This document shows positions 44,605-54,002 of a DNA stretch of 64,000 nt, one piece after another (within the stretch, counting starts at the first letter, position 1; each line of letters begins with the position of its first letter). The notes below the pieces were generated by a model, which was given only the letters and a program-made list of their open reading frames with translations, was not told the DNA's origin and ran no database searches. Made by a program: the position numbers and the translations under genes. Origin of the DNA: Deferribacteres bacterium (GTDB taxonomy: Bacteria > Zhuqueibacterota > Zhuqueibacteria > Zhuqueibacterales > Geothermadaptataceae). Location: NCBI GenBank assembly GCA_020633675.1, contig JACKDE010000003.1, forward strand, positions 558,001 to 622,000. The letters are read 5' to 3'.

Positions 44605-45089
44605 AGCACACCATTTCTTTGCTGGTCGAAAACAAATCGGATGCCTTGCAGCGCATTGCCGGGCTCTTCAGCGGCCGCGGCTTTAATATCGACACGATTT
44701 CTGTTGGCCGGGCAGAAGATCCGAGCCATGTGCGTATGACCATCGTCACCCATGGCGAAGACCGGATTATCGAACAGATTACCAAACAACTCCACAAACT
44801 GATCGATGTGGTCAAGGTTGTGGATTTGACCGACATGAGTTTCGTGAACAGGGAACTGGCGCTGATTAAAGTAAGTGCTGCAGAAGATGTGCGCGCAGAA
44901 ATTTTGCAGATTGTCGAGGTTTTTCGCGGCAAAATCATCGATATCAGTCCGAAGACCTTGACGGTCGAGGCGACCGGCAGCGAAGACAAAGTCGACGCCA
45001 TCATCAGCATGCTGCGTCCCTATGGCTTGAAAGAAGTCGCCCGCACCGGCCGTGTGGCGCTCAAGCGCGAATTCCAGGGCGAAACATGA
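44601..45089 (+). CDS. ilvN: Acetolactate synthase small (regulatory) subunit
   Basis: The 162-aa regulatory subunit has an N-terminal ACT domain (HTISLLVENKSDALQRIAGL, RGFNIDTISVG), which binds valine in known enzymes, and a C-terminal ALS_ss_C domain (VNRELALIKVSAAEDVRAEI...RPYGLKEVARTGRVAL). It stimulates IlvB and gives it feedback inhibition. The ATG overlaps the ilvB stop (ATGA). A gap of 296 bp before ilvC follows. Confidence 0.96.
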   Translation: MKHTISLLVENKSDALQRIAGLFSGRGFNIDTISVGRAEDPSHVRMTIVTHGEDRIIEQITKQLHKLIDVVKVVDLTDMSFVNRELALIKVSAAEDVRAEILQIVEVFRGKIIDISPKTLTVEATGSEDKVDAIISMLRPYGLKEVARTGRVALKREFQGET

Positions 45090-45329
45090 TGTGAATGGCC
45101 ACTTGGTGATGATTATACCAGGGAAGGACTGTTGGAGTATTATGCGATCCTTCGCAGCGCAGGTTGCTCTTGGCTGCTGGTTCTTGGCAATTCGCTAATA
45201 GCGACAGGATCTGCCGACGGCCAATGGCAAAGCGCCAATAGCCAACAACCAACGGCAGGCTTAAAATCAATCCGGATTCTTTGAAATAGGGAAACAAGTA
45301 CAGGACACGACTTTTGCAAATACGATAAA

Positions 45330-45358
45330 TTGACAAATCAATACGTTCCACATACCAT
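45330..45358 (+). promoter_or_regulatory. Candidate internal promoter before ilvC
   Basis: TTGACA (45330-45335), 17 nt, TACCAT (45353-45358) ends 27 nt before the ilvC ATG. The rest of the 45090-45385 gap is non-coding and has a partly palindromic stretch rich in GCCAATAGCCAACAACC (about 45170-45260). Confidence 0.45.
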
Positions 45359-45385
45359 CCAAACTCGAAGCAGGGAGAAGCATTC

Positions 45386-46372
45386 ATGCAAATCTATTAT
45401 CAAAAAGACGTCAACAAGAACGCGTTGCAGGATAAAAAAATTGCCATTCTGGGTTACGGCAGCCAGGGGCACGCGCACGCAAACAACCTCAAGGAGAGCG
45501 GCTATTCAGTCATTGTTGGCCTGCACGCTGGCAGCAAGTCACGCGCTGCCGCGGAGCAGGCAGGCTTTCGCGTTATCGATGTTGAATCTGCCGCAAAAGA
45601 AGCAGATGTCATTGTATTCTTGACACCGGATCAAACGCAAAAACAAATCTACACAGAGCAGGTTTTCCCGCATTTGGGTGCTGGAAAAACCATCGTGTTT
45701 GCGCATGGCTTCAACATTCACTATGGCCAGATCAGCCCGCCTGCGGAAGTTGACGTGTGGATGGTGGCGCCGAAGGGCCCGGGCCACCTGGTTCGGCGCG
45801 TTTATACGCAGGGCGGCGGTGTGCCTTGTCTGCTGGCGATATATCAGGACGCTTCCGGATCGGCCAAAGATGCTGCACTGGCGTATGCTGACGGACTGGG
45901 TGGCACCCGCGCTGGCGTGATCGAAACATCATTCGCCGAAGAAACCGAAACCGATTTGTTCGGTGAACAGGCTGTGCTGTGCGGAGGCGTTTCTGAGCTG
46001 GTAAAAGCCGGGTTCGAAACACTCACCAATGCCGGCTATCAACCGGAGATCGCCTATTTTGAATGTTTGCACGAACTCAAGTTGATCGTCGACCTGTTTT
46101 ATGAAAGCGGCATCGAAGGCATGTACTACTCGGTATCCGAAACAGCAGAATACGGTGGCCTGACGCGTGGCTCCAAAATCATTACCGATGAAACAAAAGC
46201 TGCCATGAAGCAGATGCTGCAGGATGTACAGGAAGGCCGTTTTGCACATGAGTGGATCCTCGAAAACCAGGCAGAGCAGCCAATTTTGAATGCGAAACGC
46301 CGTCAACTCTCGAACCACCCGATCGAAAAAGTAGGGAAACGACTACGTGAGCTCATGAGCTGGATCAAATAG
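45386..46372 (+). CDS. ilvC: Ketol-acid reductoisomerase (class I)
   Basis: IlvC isomerises and reduces acetolactate or acetohydroxybutyrate with NAD(P)H. The 328-aa length marks the short class I form. It has the Rossmann motif AILGYGSQGHAHANNLKESG (25-44), metal-binding EETETDLFGEQAVLCGG (Asp and Glu ligands) and the C-terminal knot region YYSVSETAEYGGLTRGSKI. The loop after the Rossmann beta-2 strand (VGLHAGSKSRAAAEQAG) has Ser residues, as in NADPH-preferring enzymes; this is inference. GGGAG precedes the ATG. Confidence 0.97.
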   Translation: MQIYYQKDVNKNALQDKKIAILGYGSQGHAHANNLKESGYSVIVGLHAGSKSRAAAEQAGFRVIDVESAAKEADVIVFLTPDQTQKQIYTEQVFPHLGAGKTIVFAHGFNIHYGQISPPAEVDVWMVAPKGPGHLVRRVYTQGGGVPCLLAIYQDASGSAKDAALAYADGLGGTRAGVIETSFAEETETDLFGEQAVLCGGVSELVKAGFETLTNAGYQPEIAYFECLHELKLIVDLFYESGIEGMYYSVSETAEYGGLTRGSKIITDETKAAMKQMLQDVQEGRFAHEWILENQAEQPILNAKRRQLSNHPIEKVGKRLRELMSWIK

Positions 46373-46455
46373 CAATCGACGGAAATGAGGCTGATCAAGA
46401 CGACAATCACGTTTCTCACACTTTTCACTATTCAGGTTCATGGGAGAAGGGCAAA

Positions 46456-47643
46456 ATGAAAAAGAACGTGCTCATATTTGACACCACTTTGCGAGACGGA
46501 GAACAGTCGCCCGGCTGTAGTATGGACATCGAACAGAAGATTCGTATGGCACACCAGCTCGAACGACTTGGGGTGGATATCATAGAAGCGGGCTTCCCAA
46601 TTGCTTCCGACGGAGATTTTCGGGCAGTGCAGGCTGTCGCCCAAGCAATCAAATCATCGTCAGTTGCCGCGCTATGCCGGGCAAAATTCCCGGATATCGA
46701 GTGTGCCTGGGAGGCGATCAAAGACGCCGACAATCCACGCATCCACACATTCATCGCCACCAGCAAGCTGCACATGGAGTACAAGCTGCGGATGACGCCC
46801 GGGCAGGTGCTGAAAGCCATTACAGAGTGCGTGTCCTTTGCCAAGCAATTCACAGAAAATGTCGAATTTTCAGCAGAGGATGCCAGCCGCAGTGATCTCG
46901 ACTTCATAGTCGAAGTCACAAAAGTCGCTATTCAGGCAGGTGCGACGACCGTGAATCTGCCGGATACGGTGGGGTATGCCACACCGAGCGAATATGGGCG
47001 CATGTTTGCAGAAGTGAGACGCCAGCTGCCCGATAGCCGCCGTATCCACCTCAGCGCGCACACGCACAACGACCTTGGGCTGGCGGTGGCGAACTCACTG
47101 AGTGCCATCGAAAATGGCGCCGATCAGGTTGAGTGCACGATCAATGGCATCGGCGAGCGAGCAGGCAATGCAGCGCTTGAAGAAATTGTCATGGCGCTCA
47201 ACACCAGGCCGAATATCTACAAGGCAAAGACCAACCTGAACACCCAGCAACTCATCGCCACCAGCCAGCTGCTGACGGAAATCACCGGCGTGACCGTGCA
47301 GCCCAACAAGGCCATCGTCGGCAAAAACGCCTTCGCCCATGAAGCGGGGATACACCAGCACGGCGTGCTCAACAATACCCTGACCTACGAAATCATCACA
47401 CCCGAATCTGTCGGAGCTGCAGGCAACCAGCTTGTCATCGGCAAACACAGCGGACGGCATGCCCTGCATTTCCGCTGCCGGAATCTGGGATACTCGCTCA
47501 GCGACGACGAACTGGAGAATGTCTACAAACAAGCTATTCACCTGGCAGATGCGAAAAAAGAAATCCTGGACGATGATCTGCGCACCATCGTCGCCGGCAT
47601 GAAAAGCGAGTTCAAAAACGGCTACAGTCCGAATACAATTTAG
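46456..47643 (+). CDS. leuA: 2-Isopropylmalate synthase, short form lacking the regulatory domain
   Basis: LeuA condenses 2-oxoisovalerate with acetyl-CoA, the committed step to leucine. The TIM-barrel catalytic domain is complete: FDTTLRDGEQSPGCSM (8-23), the metal ligands HTHNDLGLAVAN, NGIGERAGNAALEE, and the subdomain motifs NKAIVGKNAFAHEAGIHQHG and GKHSGRHAL. The protein ends at 395 aa, while ordinary bacterial LeuA has about 510 and carries a C-terminal leucine-binding domain. The stop is followed after 15 bp by leuC, so no remnant is present. This form is expected to lack leucine feedback inhibition. A citramalate or homocitrate synthase is less likely given the leuCDB neighbours. Confidence 0.93.
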   Translation: MKKNVLIFDTTLRDGEQSPGCSMDIEQKIRMAHQLERLGVDIIEAGFPIASDGDFRAVQAVAQAIKSSSVAALCRAKFPDIECAWEAIKDADNPRIHTFIATSKLHMEYKLRMTPGQVLKAITECVSFAKQFTENVEFSAEDASRSDLDFIVEVTKVAIQAGATTVNLPDTVGYATPSEYGRMFAEVRRQLPDSRRIHLSAHTHNDLGLAVANSLSAIENGADQVECTINGIGERAGNAALEEIVMALNTRPNIYKAKTNLNTQQLIATSQLLTEITGVTVQPNKAIVGKNAFAHEAGIHQHGVLNNTLTYEIITPESVGAAGNQLVIGKHSGRHALHFRCRNLGYSLSDDELENVYKQAIHLADAKKEILDDDLRTIVAGMKSEFKNGYSPNTI

Positions 47644-47658
47644 AGGGATACCAACCAA

Positions 47659-48957
47659 ATGGGAATGACCATAACCGAAAAAATCCTGGCAAAGCATTCC
47701 GGTGGCGCTTCTGTTTCGCCGGGCGAGAATATCTGGATCGACGTGGACGTGCTGATGACACACGATGTCTGCGGACCGCCTGCATTTGCCATCTTTAAAA
47801 AGCAGTTTGGCGAACATGCAAAAGTCTGGGATCCGGAAAAAGTTGTCATTATCCCGGATCACTATATTTTCACCGCCGACAAGCACGCCAATCGCAACGT
47901 GCAACTATTGCGGGATATCGTGGCGGAGCAGAAACTACCGCATTTTTACGACGTCGGCACCGAGCGTTACAAAGGCGTTTGTCATGTCGCGTTACCGGAA
48001 GAAGGCTGGACGCGCCCTGGTGAAGTGCTGTTCGGCACCGATAGCCACACCTGCACGGCTGGCGCTTTTGGCCAATTTGCCACAGGGGTTGGCAACACCG
48101 ACGCAGCCTTCATCCTCGGTACCGGCAAAATTTGGGTAAAAGTTCCCGAGACCATGCGATTCGTTATCGATGGCGAAATCCCGCCTTACCTCATGGGAAA
48201 AGACCTCATTTTGCAGATCATCGGTGACATCTGCGTCGATGGTGCAGCCTACCGGACAATGGAATTTGCCGGTACCGCCATCGAAGCGATGAGCATGGAA
48301 GAGCGCATGACGCTGTGCAACATGGTGATCGAAGCTGGCGGCAAAAATGGCGTCATTGCAGCCGACGCGACCACCGAGGCGTTTGTGCAAGCCCGCACCA
48401 ATGCCGGTTATGAAATTTTTCACAATGACCAGGATGCAGGGTTTCACAGCGTATATCACTACCAGGCCGAGGATTTGCAGCCGATGGTGGCCAGGCCGCA
48501 CTCGCCGGACAACAAAGCAGGTGTGCGTGAGCTAAAAGATGTCAAAGTCAACCGTGCCTACATCGGCTCTTGCACTGGAGGAAAATTTTCAGATTTTCTC
48601 GCTGCTGCGGAAATATTGAAGGATCATCCGGTCAAAATGGACACCTTTGTCGTTCCGGCAACGACCGAGGTCAGCAACCAATTGCGCGAGACCAATATTA
48701 ACGGCAGATCTTTGTGGCAGATTTTTGAGGATGCTGGCGCTCAAATCGGCCAGCCTTCCTGTGCAGCCTGCCTGGGTGGCCCGGATGATACGTTCGGTCG
48801 CTTGAATGCCGACGAGGTCTGTGTCTCCACAACCAACAGAAATTTTCCGGGCAGAATGGGATCGAAATCAGCACAAGTCTACCTGGCTTCGCCCTACACG
48901 GTGGCCGCCACCGCAGCGACAGGCAGAATGACGGATCCGAGGGAATTTTTTGCATAA
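47659..48957 (+). CDS. leuC: 3-Isopropylmalate dehydratase large subunit
   Basis: This aconitase-superfamily 4Fe-4S subunit isomerises 2- to 3-isopropylmalate with LeuD. The 432-aa length is that of the HacA/LeuC2 type rather than the 470-aa enterobacterial form. Substrate and cluster motifs are LMTHDVCGPPA, FGTDSHTCTAGAFGQFATGVG and IGSCTGGKFSDFLAAA; the last two cluster cysteines are in QPSCAACLGG. A second ATG two codons later (MTITEK) is possible. The end overlaps the open frame before leuD, whose own ATG lies 19 bp downstream. Confidence 0.95.
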   Translation: MGMTITEKILAKHSGGASVSPGENIWIDVDVLMTHDVCGPPAFAIFKKQFGEHAKVWDPEKVVIIPDHYIFTADKHANRNVQLLRDIVAEQKLPHFYDVGTERYKGVCHVALPEEGWTRPGEVLFGTDSHTCTAGAFGQFATGVGNTDAAFILGTGKIWVKVPETMRFVIDGEIPPYLMGKDLILQIIGDICVDGAAYRTMEFAGTAIEAMSMEERMTLCNMVIEAGGKNGVIAADATTEAFVQARTNAGYEIFHNDQDAGFHSVYHYQAEDLQPMVARPHSPDNKAGVRELKDVKVNRAYIGSCTGGKFSDFLAAAEILKDHPVKMDTFVVPATTEVSNQLRETNINGRSLWQIFEDAGAQIGQPSCAACLGGPDDTFGRLNADEVCVSTTNRNFPGRMGSKSAQVYLASPYTVAATAATGRMTDPREFFA

Positions 48958-48976
48958 TGATGAACAGGAGCGCCTT

Positions 48977-49540
48977 ATGGAAACAATAAAGCAGGGCAAA
49001 GTGTTTGTTCTGGGTGATGATATCGATACGGATCAGATCATTCCGGCTGCACATTTGGTGTACAGCCTCGATCATCCGGACGAAAAAAGAAAGTATGGCG
49101 AATTTGCGCTATCCGGTGTGCCGATCGACAAAAGTGGCTTGCCGGATGGCAACATTCCTTTTGTTGCAAGCGGTCAGTCAGAAAGTCCCTATGCAATCAT
49201 TGTTGCCGGGAAAAACTTCGGTTGCGGATCATCGCGGGAGCATGCGCCTGCTGCGCTGCAAATTGCCGGTGTCCAGGCTGTTGTCGCGCCGACCTACGCG
49301 CGAATCTTTTATCGCAATGCCGTGGATGGCGGATTTGTGATTCCGGTAGAATCGCAAGCGTCACTGGTCGAACATTTTCAAACGGGTGATAAGGCCGAAA
49401 TCAATCTCACGGACTACTTTATTCGCAATCAACGAACCGGGGAAACGTTCCCGGTCAAAAAATTAGGGCAGGTCGAAAATATAATTGAAGCTGGTGGCAT
49501 TTTTGCCTATGCGAGACAAGCTGGAATGATAGGAGAATAA
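48977..49540 (+). CDS. leuD: 3-Isopropylmalate dehydratase small subunit
   Basis: The swivel-domain subunit of isopropylmalate isomerase (187 aa) has LGDDIDTDQIIPAAHL (about 12-27) and the signature GKNFGCGSSREHAPAALQIAG, plus YARIFYRNAVDGG. The ATG at 48977 has AGGAG 7 nt upstream; the frame extends to 48950 but overlaps leuC without a better site. It is followed 2 bp later by leuB. Confidence 0.96.
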   Translation: METIKQGKVFVLGDDIDTDQIIPAAHLVYSLDHPDEKRKYGEFALSGVPIDKSGLPDGNIPFVASGQSESPYAIIVAGKNFGCGSSREHAPAALQIAGVQAVVAPTYARIFYRNAVDGGFVIPVESQASLVEHFQTGDKAEINLTDYFIRNQRTGETFPVKKLGQVENIIEAGGIFAYARQAGMIGE

Positions 49541-49542
49541 AC

Positions 49543-50649
49543 ATGCACAAAAAAGAGCGGATCGTGATTCTGGCGGGAGATGGCATTGGGCCGGAGGTGA
49601 TGGCACAGGGCATCAAGCTGCTGAACAAGCTTGAAGAATACATCGAGATCGGCTTTGATTTAGATGAGCATTTGGTCGGTGGCGCGGCTCTGAAAGCGTA
49701 CGGTGTACCGCTCAAGCCGGAAACGCTGGAAAGCTGCAAGCAAGCCAGTGCTGTTCTGCTCGGCGCAGTCGGATCGCCGGAATTCGATGACAATCCACCT
49801 GACCTCCGTCCTGAGCGAGCGTTGCTCGATTTGCGTGCTGGTCTCGGTTGTTTTTGCAACCTGCGCCCGATTCATCTCTACAAAGCCTTGATCGATTCAT
49901 CGACGTTGAAAAGAGAAGTGATCGCAGACATCGATTTGCTGGTTGTACGCGAACTGACCGGTGGACTCTATTTCGGGAAGCCCGCAGGCTTCGAAACAGC
50001 AAACGGCGAGCGCACAGCAGTGAATACCATGACCTATAGCGAAGCAGAGATTCAGCGCATTGCCCGCAAAGCTTTCGAATTCGCGCGATTGCGTCGAAGA
50101 AAAGTCACTTCGGTCGACAAGGCAAATGTGCTCGCCGTTTCACAGCTTTGGCGAAGCGTCGTCGAAGATGTCGCAAAGGAATTCCCGGATGTTCAGCTCG
50201 AACACATGCTGGTCGATAACTGTGCCATGCAGCTGATTCGCAATCCGCGGCAATTCGATGTCATTCTCACAGAAAATATGTTCGGCGACATACTCAGCGA
50301 TGAGGCCAGTATGCTCCCCGGTTCGATCGGCTTGCTTCCATCCGCGAGTCTGGGAGATGGTACACCAATCTACGAACCTGTGCATGGCTCGGCGCCGGAT
50401 ATCGCTGGCAAAGGTTTGGCAAATCCCATCGCTTTGCTCAATTCCATCGCGATGATGTTCCGATACACGTTCAGCCGCCCGTTGGTTGCGCTCGCGATCG
50501 AAGAAGCCATCTCGACCATTCTGTTGCGCGGCTATCACACCGCCGACATGAAGCTGGAAGGTGGCAAACAAGTCGGTTCGGAAGAGATCGGCGACTTGAT
50601 CATCAGCGAAATCATACAAGAGTATTCCAGGCCGTTTATGACCGCTTGA
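49543..50649 (+). CDS. leuB: 3-Isopropylmalate dehydrogenase
   Basis: LeuB oxidatively decarboxylates 3-isopropylmalate with NAD+. The 368-aa protein shows VILAGDGIGPEVM, LLGAVGSPEFDDNPPDLRPE (substrate Arg region), VRELTGGLYFGKP, the catalytic Lys/Asp region DKANVLAVSQLW, NMFGDILSDEASMLPGSIGL (metal Asp residues) and the NAD-binding EPVHGSAPDIAGKGLANPIA. AGGAG lies 7 nt before the ATG. It is the last gene of the operon; a small hairpin (GAGCTGG/CCAGCTC, 50764-50779) is the only terminator-like signal behind it. Confidence 0.96.
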   Translation: MHKKERIVILAGDGIGPEVMAQGIKLLNKLEEYIEIGFDLDEHLVGGAALKAYGVPLKPETLESCKQASAVLLGAVGSPEFDDNPPDLRPERALLDLRAGLGCFCNLRPIHLYKALIDSSTLKREVIADIDLLVVRELTGGLYFGKPAGFETANGERTAVNTMTYSEAEIQRIARKAFEFARLRRRKVTSVDKANVLAVSQLWRSVVEDVAKEFPDVQLEHMLVDNCAMQLIRNPRQFDVILTENMFGDILSDEASMLPGSIGLLPSASLGDGTPIYEPVHGSAPDIAGKGLANPIALLNSIAMMFRYTFSRPLVALAIEEAISTILLRGYHTADMKLEGGKQVGSEEIGDLIISEIIQEYSRPFMTA

Positions 50650-50855
50650 ATCTGGTTTCTGCAAAGCTTCCGAATTTGGACGCATGTTTGTTCCAAGTTG
50701 CATCGTTTGATCGATGAAAATTGGCATGGTACATCAAAAGCTGGTGGATAGCCAAGCCAACTTTGAGCTGGAACCAGCTCCTTGAGCCAGTCGTACAATG
50801 GACTGTCAATAGCTAACAACATGCCGCTCGAATGTGTAGCTCAATGGAGGTTTCG

Positions 50856-51542
50856 ATGAAAAAAATTGCGACTGTTTTTGGCGCTGCTTTCCTTCTTTTT
50901 GCCAGCAGTGTTTTTGCCCAAATCGGCGCATTGCCGAGGCCATCGGAAATGGTGCGTGCTGGTGCGATGCAGGCCAGTGGTCAGCACCACCCGCTCAATG
51001 CCATTCAGGCCATGCACAAAGGCAATTTTTTTGGCTTCACCGGCGGTGTTACCAGCTTTGGGCCAGGCAGCCATTTTAGTAAAAGCTGGCTGCAACGAGA
51101 CGGCCTCCACACTCAGCTCAATGCACAATTCATCTCGGTACAGGATGAAAATCCCTATACCGGCAACAGTCTGTATGGCCCGAACAGCAGCTACACTGGC
51201 AATGTCATGCTGTTGCCGATTTTCTTTGGCGTGCGGCGTGATTTGGCTTACGAGCAGTTTAAAGAAGCTGCCCTGCCCTATCTCGAAGCCGGCGTCGGGC
51301 CTGTGCTTGGCTTCAATTTTCCGTACGGCCGCGGCTTTTTCGGCCAATTCAGCCATGCCACCACTGCACTGACTGCCGGTGCGTTCATCGGTACCGGCAT
51401 GGATTACAGCATGGGGCCGAAAACGGTCGGGACCCTCAATGTCCGCTATAATTTCATCCGCTTTCCCGGCGAGCTGGCAGGCCGCAACGACTACAGCAAT
51501 TTGTCGATTTCGTTTGGTGTCTTTCGCGCGCTCGGCAGGTAA
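50856..51542 (+). CDS. Secreted/outer-membrane protein of unknown function
   Basis: The 228-aa protein begins with a clear signal peptide (MKKIATVFGAAFLLFASSVFA, cleavage near 21). The rest is rich in Gly, aromatic and small residues, with strands such as NVMLLPIFFGVRRDLAYE, PYLEAGVGPVLGFNFPYG and TLNVRYNFIRFPGELAG. This looks like an 8-stranded barrel of the OmpA/OmpW-like kind. GGAGG lies 6 nt before the ATG at 50856. I cannot name the family. It does not seem connected with the leucine operon upstream. Confidence 0.65.
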   Translation: MKKIATVFGAAFLLFASSVFAQIGALPRPSEMVRAGAMQASGQHHPLNAIQAMHKGNFFGFTGGVTSFGPGSHFSKSWLQRDGLHTQLNAQFISVQDENPYTGNSLYGPNSSYTGNVMLLPIFFGVRRDLAYEQFKEAALPYLEAGVGPVLGFNFPYGRGFFGQFSHATTALTAGAFIGTGMDYSMGPKTVGTLNVRYNFIRFPGELAGRNDYSNLSISFGVFRALGR

Positions 51543-51555
51543 AGATTTCCAAATT

Positions 51556-51603
51556 TTATCACTTCAGACCGCAGTGAAATATGCTGCCGGCCTGAAGTGA
51601 TGC
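51556..51603. terminator. Stem-loop after the barrel-protein gene
   Basis: ATCACTTCAG (51558-51567) and CTGAAGTGAT (51592-51601) are exactly complementary with a 24-nt loop. No clear T-run follows, so termination is uncertain. Confidence 0.4.
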
Positions 51604-51806
51604 ACTCTCGCGATGGCGACACTCCCTCCTGTTTTTCCTCAGTATGTCAGCGCAAAAGCCGAACCTGCGTAGAGATTCGGCATGTGGCGCTTGATTTCAG
51701 CAATAAAAATAGTCACTATGCTTCATCAATCCGCAATGCATGTTATTTGTGAGTGTTGAAATCCCCGAAAAATCGAATCGCTTAAAGACAGGATTCACTG
51801 CGCGTT

Positions 51807-52061
51807 ATGGATAGCAAATCGCTGAACGGATTTCTGTTTTTGATTTTACTGGCTGTTGTGCTGCTTCTGCTCGCAGGCAAAATCGATTTCAATTCGCTGT
51901 TGCCAGCCAATGTGGCGAAATCAACCTTGCGCTGGCGGCTCGGCTGGATTTTCCTGGGTGGAGCAGTGGCTTTTGTGATTGTGTGGGGCAAAAAGATGCC
52001 TGCTGACAAGGCGATGTGGTGGGCAGCGGCGTGCGCCGTGTTGGCGTATCTTTTCCTGTAA
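51807..52061 (+). CDS. Small hypothetical membrane protein
   Basis: This 84-aa protein has three hydrophobic segments (about 8-25, 46-62 and 68-84) joined by short polar loops and ends directly in the last helix (AVLAYLFL). No family is recognised and no good ribosome-binding site is visible. Coding is supported only by the long hydrophobic pattern and the absence of overlap with another gene. Confidence 0.45.
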   Translation: MDSKSLNGFLFLILLAVVLLLLAGKIDFNSLLPANVAKSTLRWRLGWIFLGGAVAFVIVWGKKMPADKAMWWAAACAVLAYLFL

Positions 52062-52183
52062 GGATTTTGGACAGGATGCAGTTCAATTCCCCCAAAGAAG
52101 AGCGAACAAAATCTCGCCCATTCAAGATACCCAAGGCAAATCTTTTGAAGTCTACAACTTAAAATTTATCGAAAAACAGATCG

Positions 52184-52316
52184 GTGTCATTCCCAACCTT
52201 TCGGTTGTACTCGGGATAAATGCCGCAAAAAATCTCATTTTTGGATGGGATTCAGAGATTCATCGTCATTTCGTTCATCAGAATGACACGCCCGATGATG
52301 TTTTTTCGACAGTCTC
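52184..52316. repeat. Dispersed hairpin element, copy 1
   Basis: The unit is bounded by GTGTCATT (52184-52191) and AATGACAC (52282-52289), and is followed by TTTTTTCGACAGTCTC (52301-52316). The segment 52253-52288, read on the minus strand, matches 57486-57521 at 29 of 36 positions. The end sequence matches both ends of the 57461-57610 copy. It fills the gap 52062-52425, where I see no gene. Confidence 0.65.
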
Positions 52317-52425
52317 TAAAGAATCTGGACTATACGATAGCCCAACCTGAGTTCAAAAGTCGGATATCGGGCGAAATAGATTTCACTCTGAATGGCAAAA
52401 TCAGGCTCAGCTGAACGACATGTTG

Positions 52426-53661
52426 TTAAAGCAGGAACTCTCCTGCATCCAGAATCAGTGGCAATAGCGTTCCGTGCAGGAGCAATAGGAGCGACTTTGA
52501 ATTCGATTTTGCCTTGTCGACAACATCAAGGGCCTTTTTCATCGATGCGTAAAACCAGGGTGTAATATAGGTTTTATTCACAACATCCTTTACGGCCAAT
52601 GCTTTTACAACGAATTCGCTCTTTTTGACAATCGGATTCCGCAGCCATTTGTGCTTGTGCAGTCGCCGCAGCCATTTTGTGGTCAGCCAGGAAACATAGT
52701 AAAACTGCACCAGCGGCGGCCATTCTTCGGTGCCGAAATAGCCTTTGACAAAACTGTTTTGCAAAAATGTATCTAATTCAGAATGTTTAAAGGGCGTTGC
52801 GCCGAAGTAAATCAATTTGATTTCAGCCAGCATCCGGCCAACTTCTTCATAGTCGATACCGACAACCATATTGCCGAAGTCGATCGGCATGACGACTTTT
52901 CGCCTGACAAAAATATGGCACGGTTTGAGGTCGCCGTGCAGATAGGTTTGCGTCATCGGTTTGCCATCCAGTGATCGGCTAATTGAAAAGATCTGCTTCT
53001 TGAAAGCCTGCAAAGATTTTGGCAGAACACCTGACTTTTCCAGGCCATCGAATTTGGCTTGTAAGTCCGCTTCAATCGCTTTTGCTTCGAAATAGGTTTT
53101 GGTGCCATCTGCAAGACCGGCGTGAAAGGCGGCGAGCCATTTTCCAGCGCGCTCAAAGTGCCTTCCCAGTCTTTCTTTGCGAACCTCGAAATTGAGGTAT
53201 CGATGCTTGGCTGTATAAATGCGCCTCCCCAAATCCTTGCCTTCGGCCTTTTCGATCACCAGGCAAAGCAATTCCGGCATAAAATCGCAAGGTTTGATAA
53301 TCCGAAATCCATCGCTATCGTCCTTAAAACGATCATACACTTTTTTATGCATTTCGAATTCATACTGGCATTTATAAATATGCTCATCGTTGTTCGCATC
53401 GCGTTTTGGCTTTGGGCGATAGGCTTTGGCAATAAGGCTCTTCTCGGTAATGCCATGCTCGTTGTTGATTGCCAGATCAAAAAGGACGGTGTAAAGCTTT
53501 CTGCGGGGCGGCTCGGTAAGAACGACTTGCAACTTCTGCGTTGCAGCCAATTCGGGATAGTATTCGGAAACGTGATTCTGTATGTGCTCAAGAATTTGCG
53601 GCTGAGCAACGCTTAGCCAATCTTCATAACCGAGATGTTGAAGGGAACCGTTTTCTTTCAT
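52426..53661 (-). CDS. APH-like phosphotransferase (kinase fold)
   Basis: The 411-aa protein has the aminoglycoside-phosphotransferase/small-molecule kinase fold. A catalytic loop reads TYLHGDLKPCHIFV (Asp of HGD as base, about residue 252) and a metal-binding DFG-equivalent reads MPIDFGNMVVG. The N-terminal lobe has SLIAKAYRPK as the likely ATP-lysine strand and CLVIEKAEGKDLG as hinge. The last 100 residues are basic and helical. I chose the ATG at 53661 because GGAGG lies 5 nt upstream; the open frame to 53703 lacks this. It lies downstream of an exopolysaccharide locus on the same strand. Substrate could be a sugar or lipid headgroup, but this is not known. Confidence 0.75.
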   Translation of the reverse strand: MKENGSLQHLGYEDWLSVAQPQILEHIQNHVSEYYPELAATQKLQVVLTEPPRRKLYTVLFDLAINNEHGITEKSLIAKAYRPKPKRDANNDEHIYKCQYEFEMHKKVYDRFKDDSDGFRIIKPCDFMPELLCLVIEKAEGKDLGRRIYTAKHRYLNFEVRKERLGRHFERAGKWLAAFHAGLADGTKTYFEAKAIEADLQAKFDGLEKSGVLPKSLQAFKKQIFSISRSLDGKPMTQTYLHGDLKPCHIFVRRKVVMPIDFGNMVVGIDYEEVGRMLAEIKLIYFGATPFKHSELDTFLQNSFVKGYFGTEEWPPLVQFYYVSWLTTKWLRRLHKHKWLRNPIVKKSEFVVKALAVKDVVNKTYITPWFYASMKKALDVVDKAKSNSKSLLLLLHGTLLPLILDAGEFLL

Positions 53662-54002
53662 CTGTTCCTCCAGACTTAGAAGTTGCATAATGATCGATAG
53701 CACTATGGCAAAGGATGACCTGAATGATAATCTGTGGCTGAGTGTGATCGTTTTAGATTGAAGATAGCCCGATAGCGTTTATTAGAATATATAATCGCTA
53801 AACGAAGGTAAATATACCAACATAGCGTCACATTGCGTAAGTTCCACCTGGCCAGCATGGCAACAGAAAAGCACGTATTTTGCTGCCAGCTCTCTCAAGC
53901 AAGAACACACGAATCAATCCGTCTTCGCGGTCGATGTCGAGCCAAATCTTGCACTGTTTCTATTGTCTGCATCGCCCACTACCGGTGTGGCTTTATCATC
54001 GC
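53662..54002. other. Intergenic region, nothing recognised
   Basis: About 340 bp between the phosphotransferase start and the end of the heparinase-like lipoprotein gene. It is AT-rich toward the left, and no gene, repeat or terminator stands out. Confidence 0.5.

Noticed and set aside
46456..47660. leuA as a frameshifted or truncated pseudogene
   Set aside because: The catalytic part is intact, the operon spacing is tight, and no remnant of the C-terminal domain follows.
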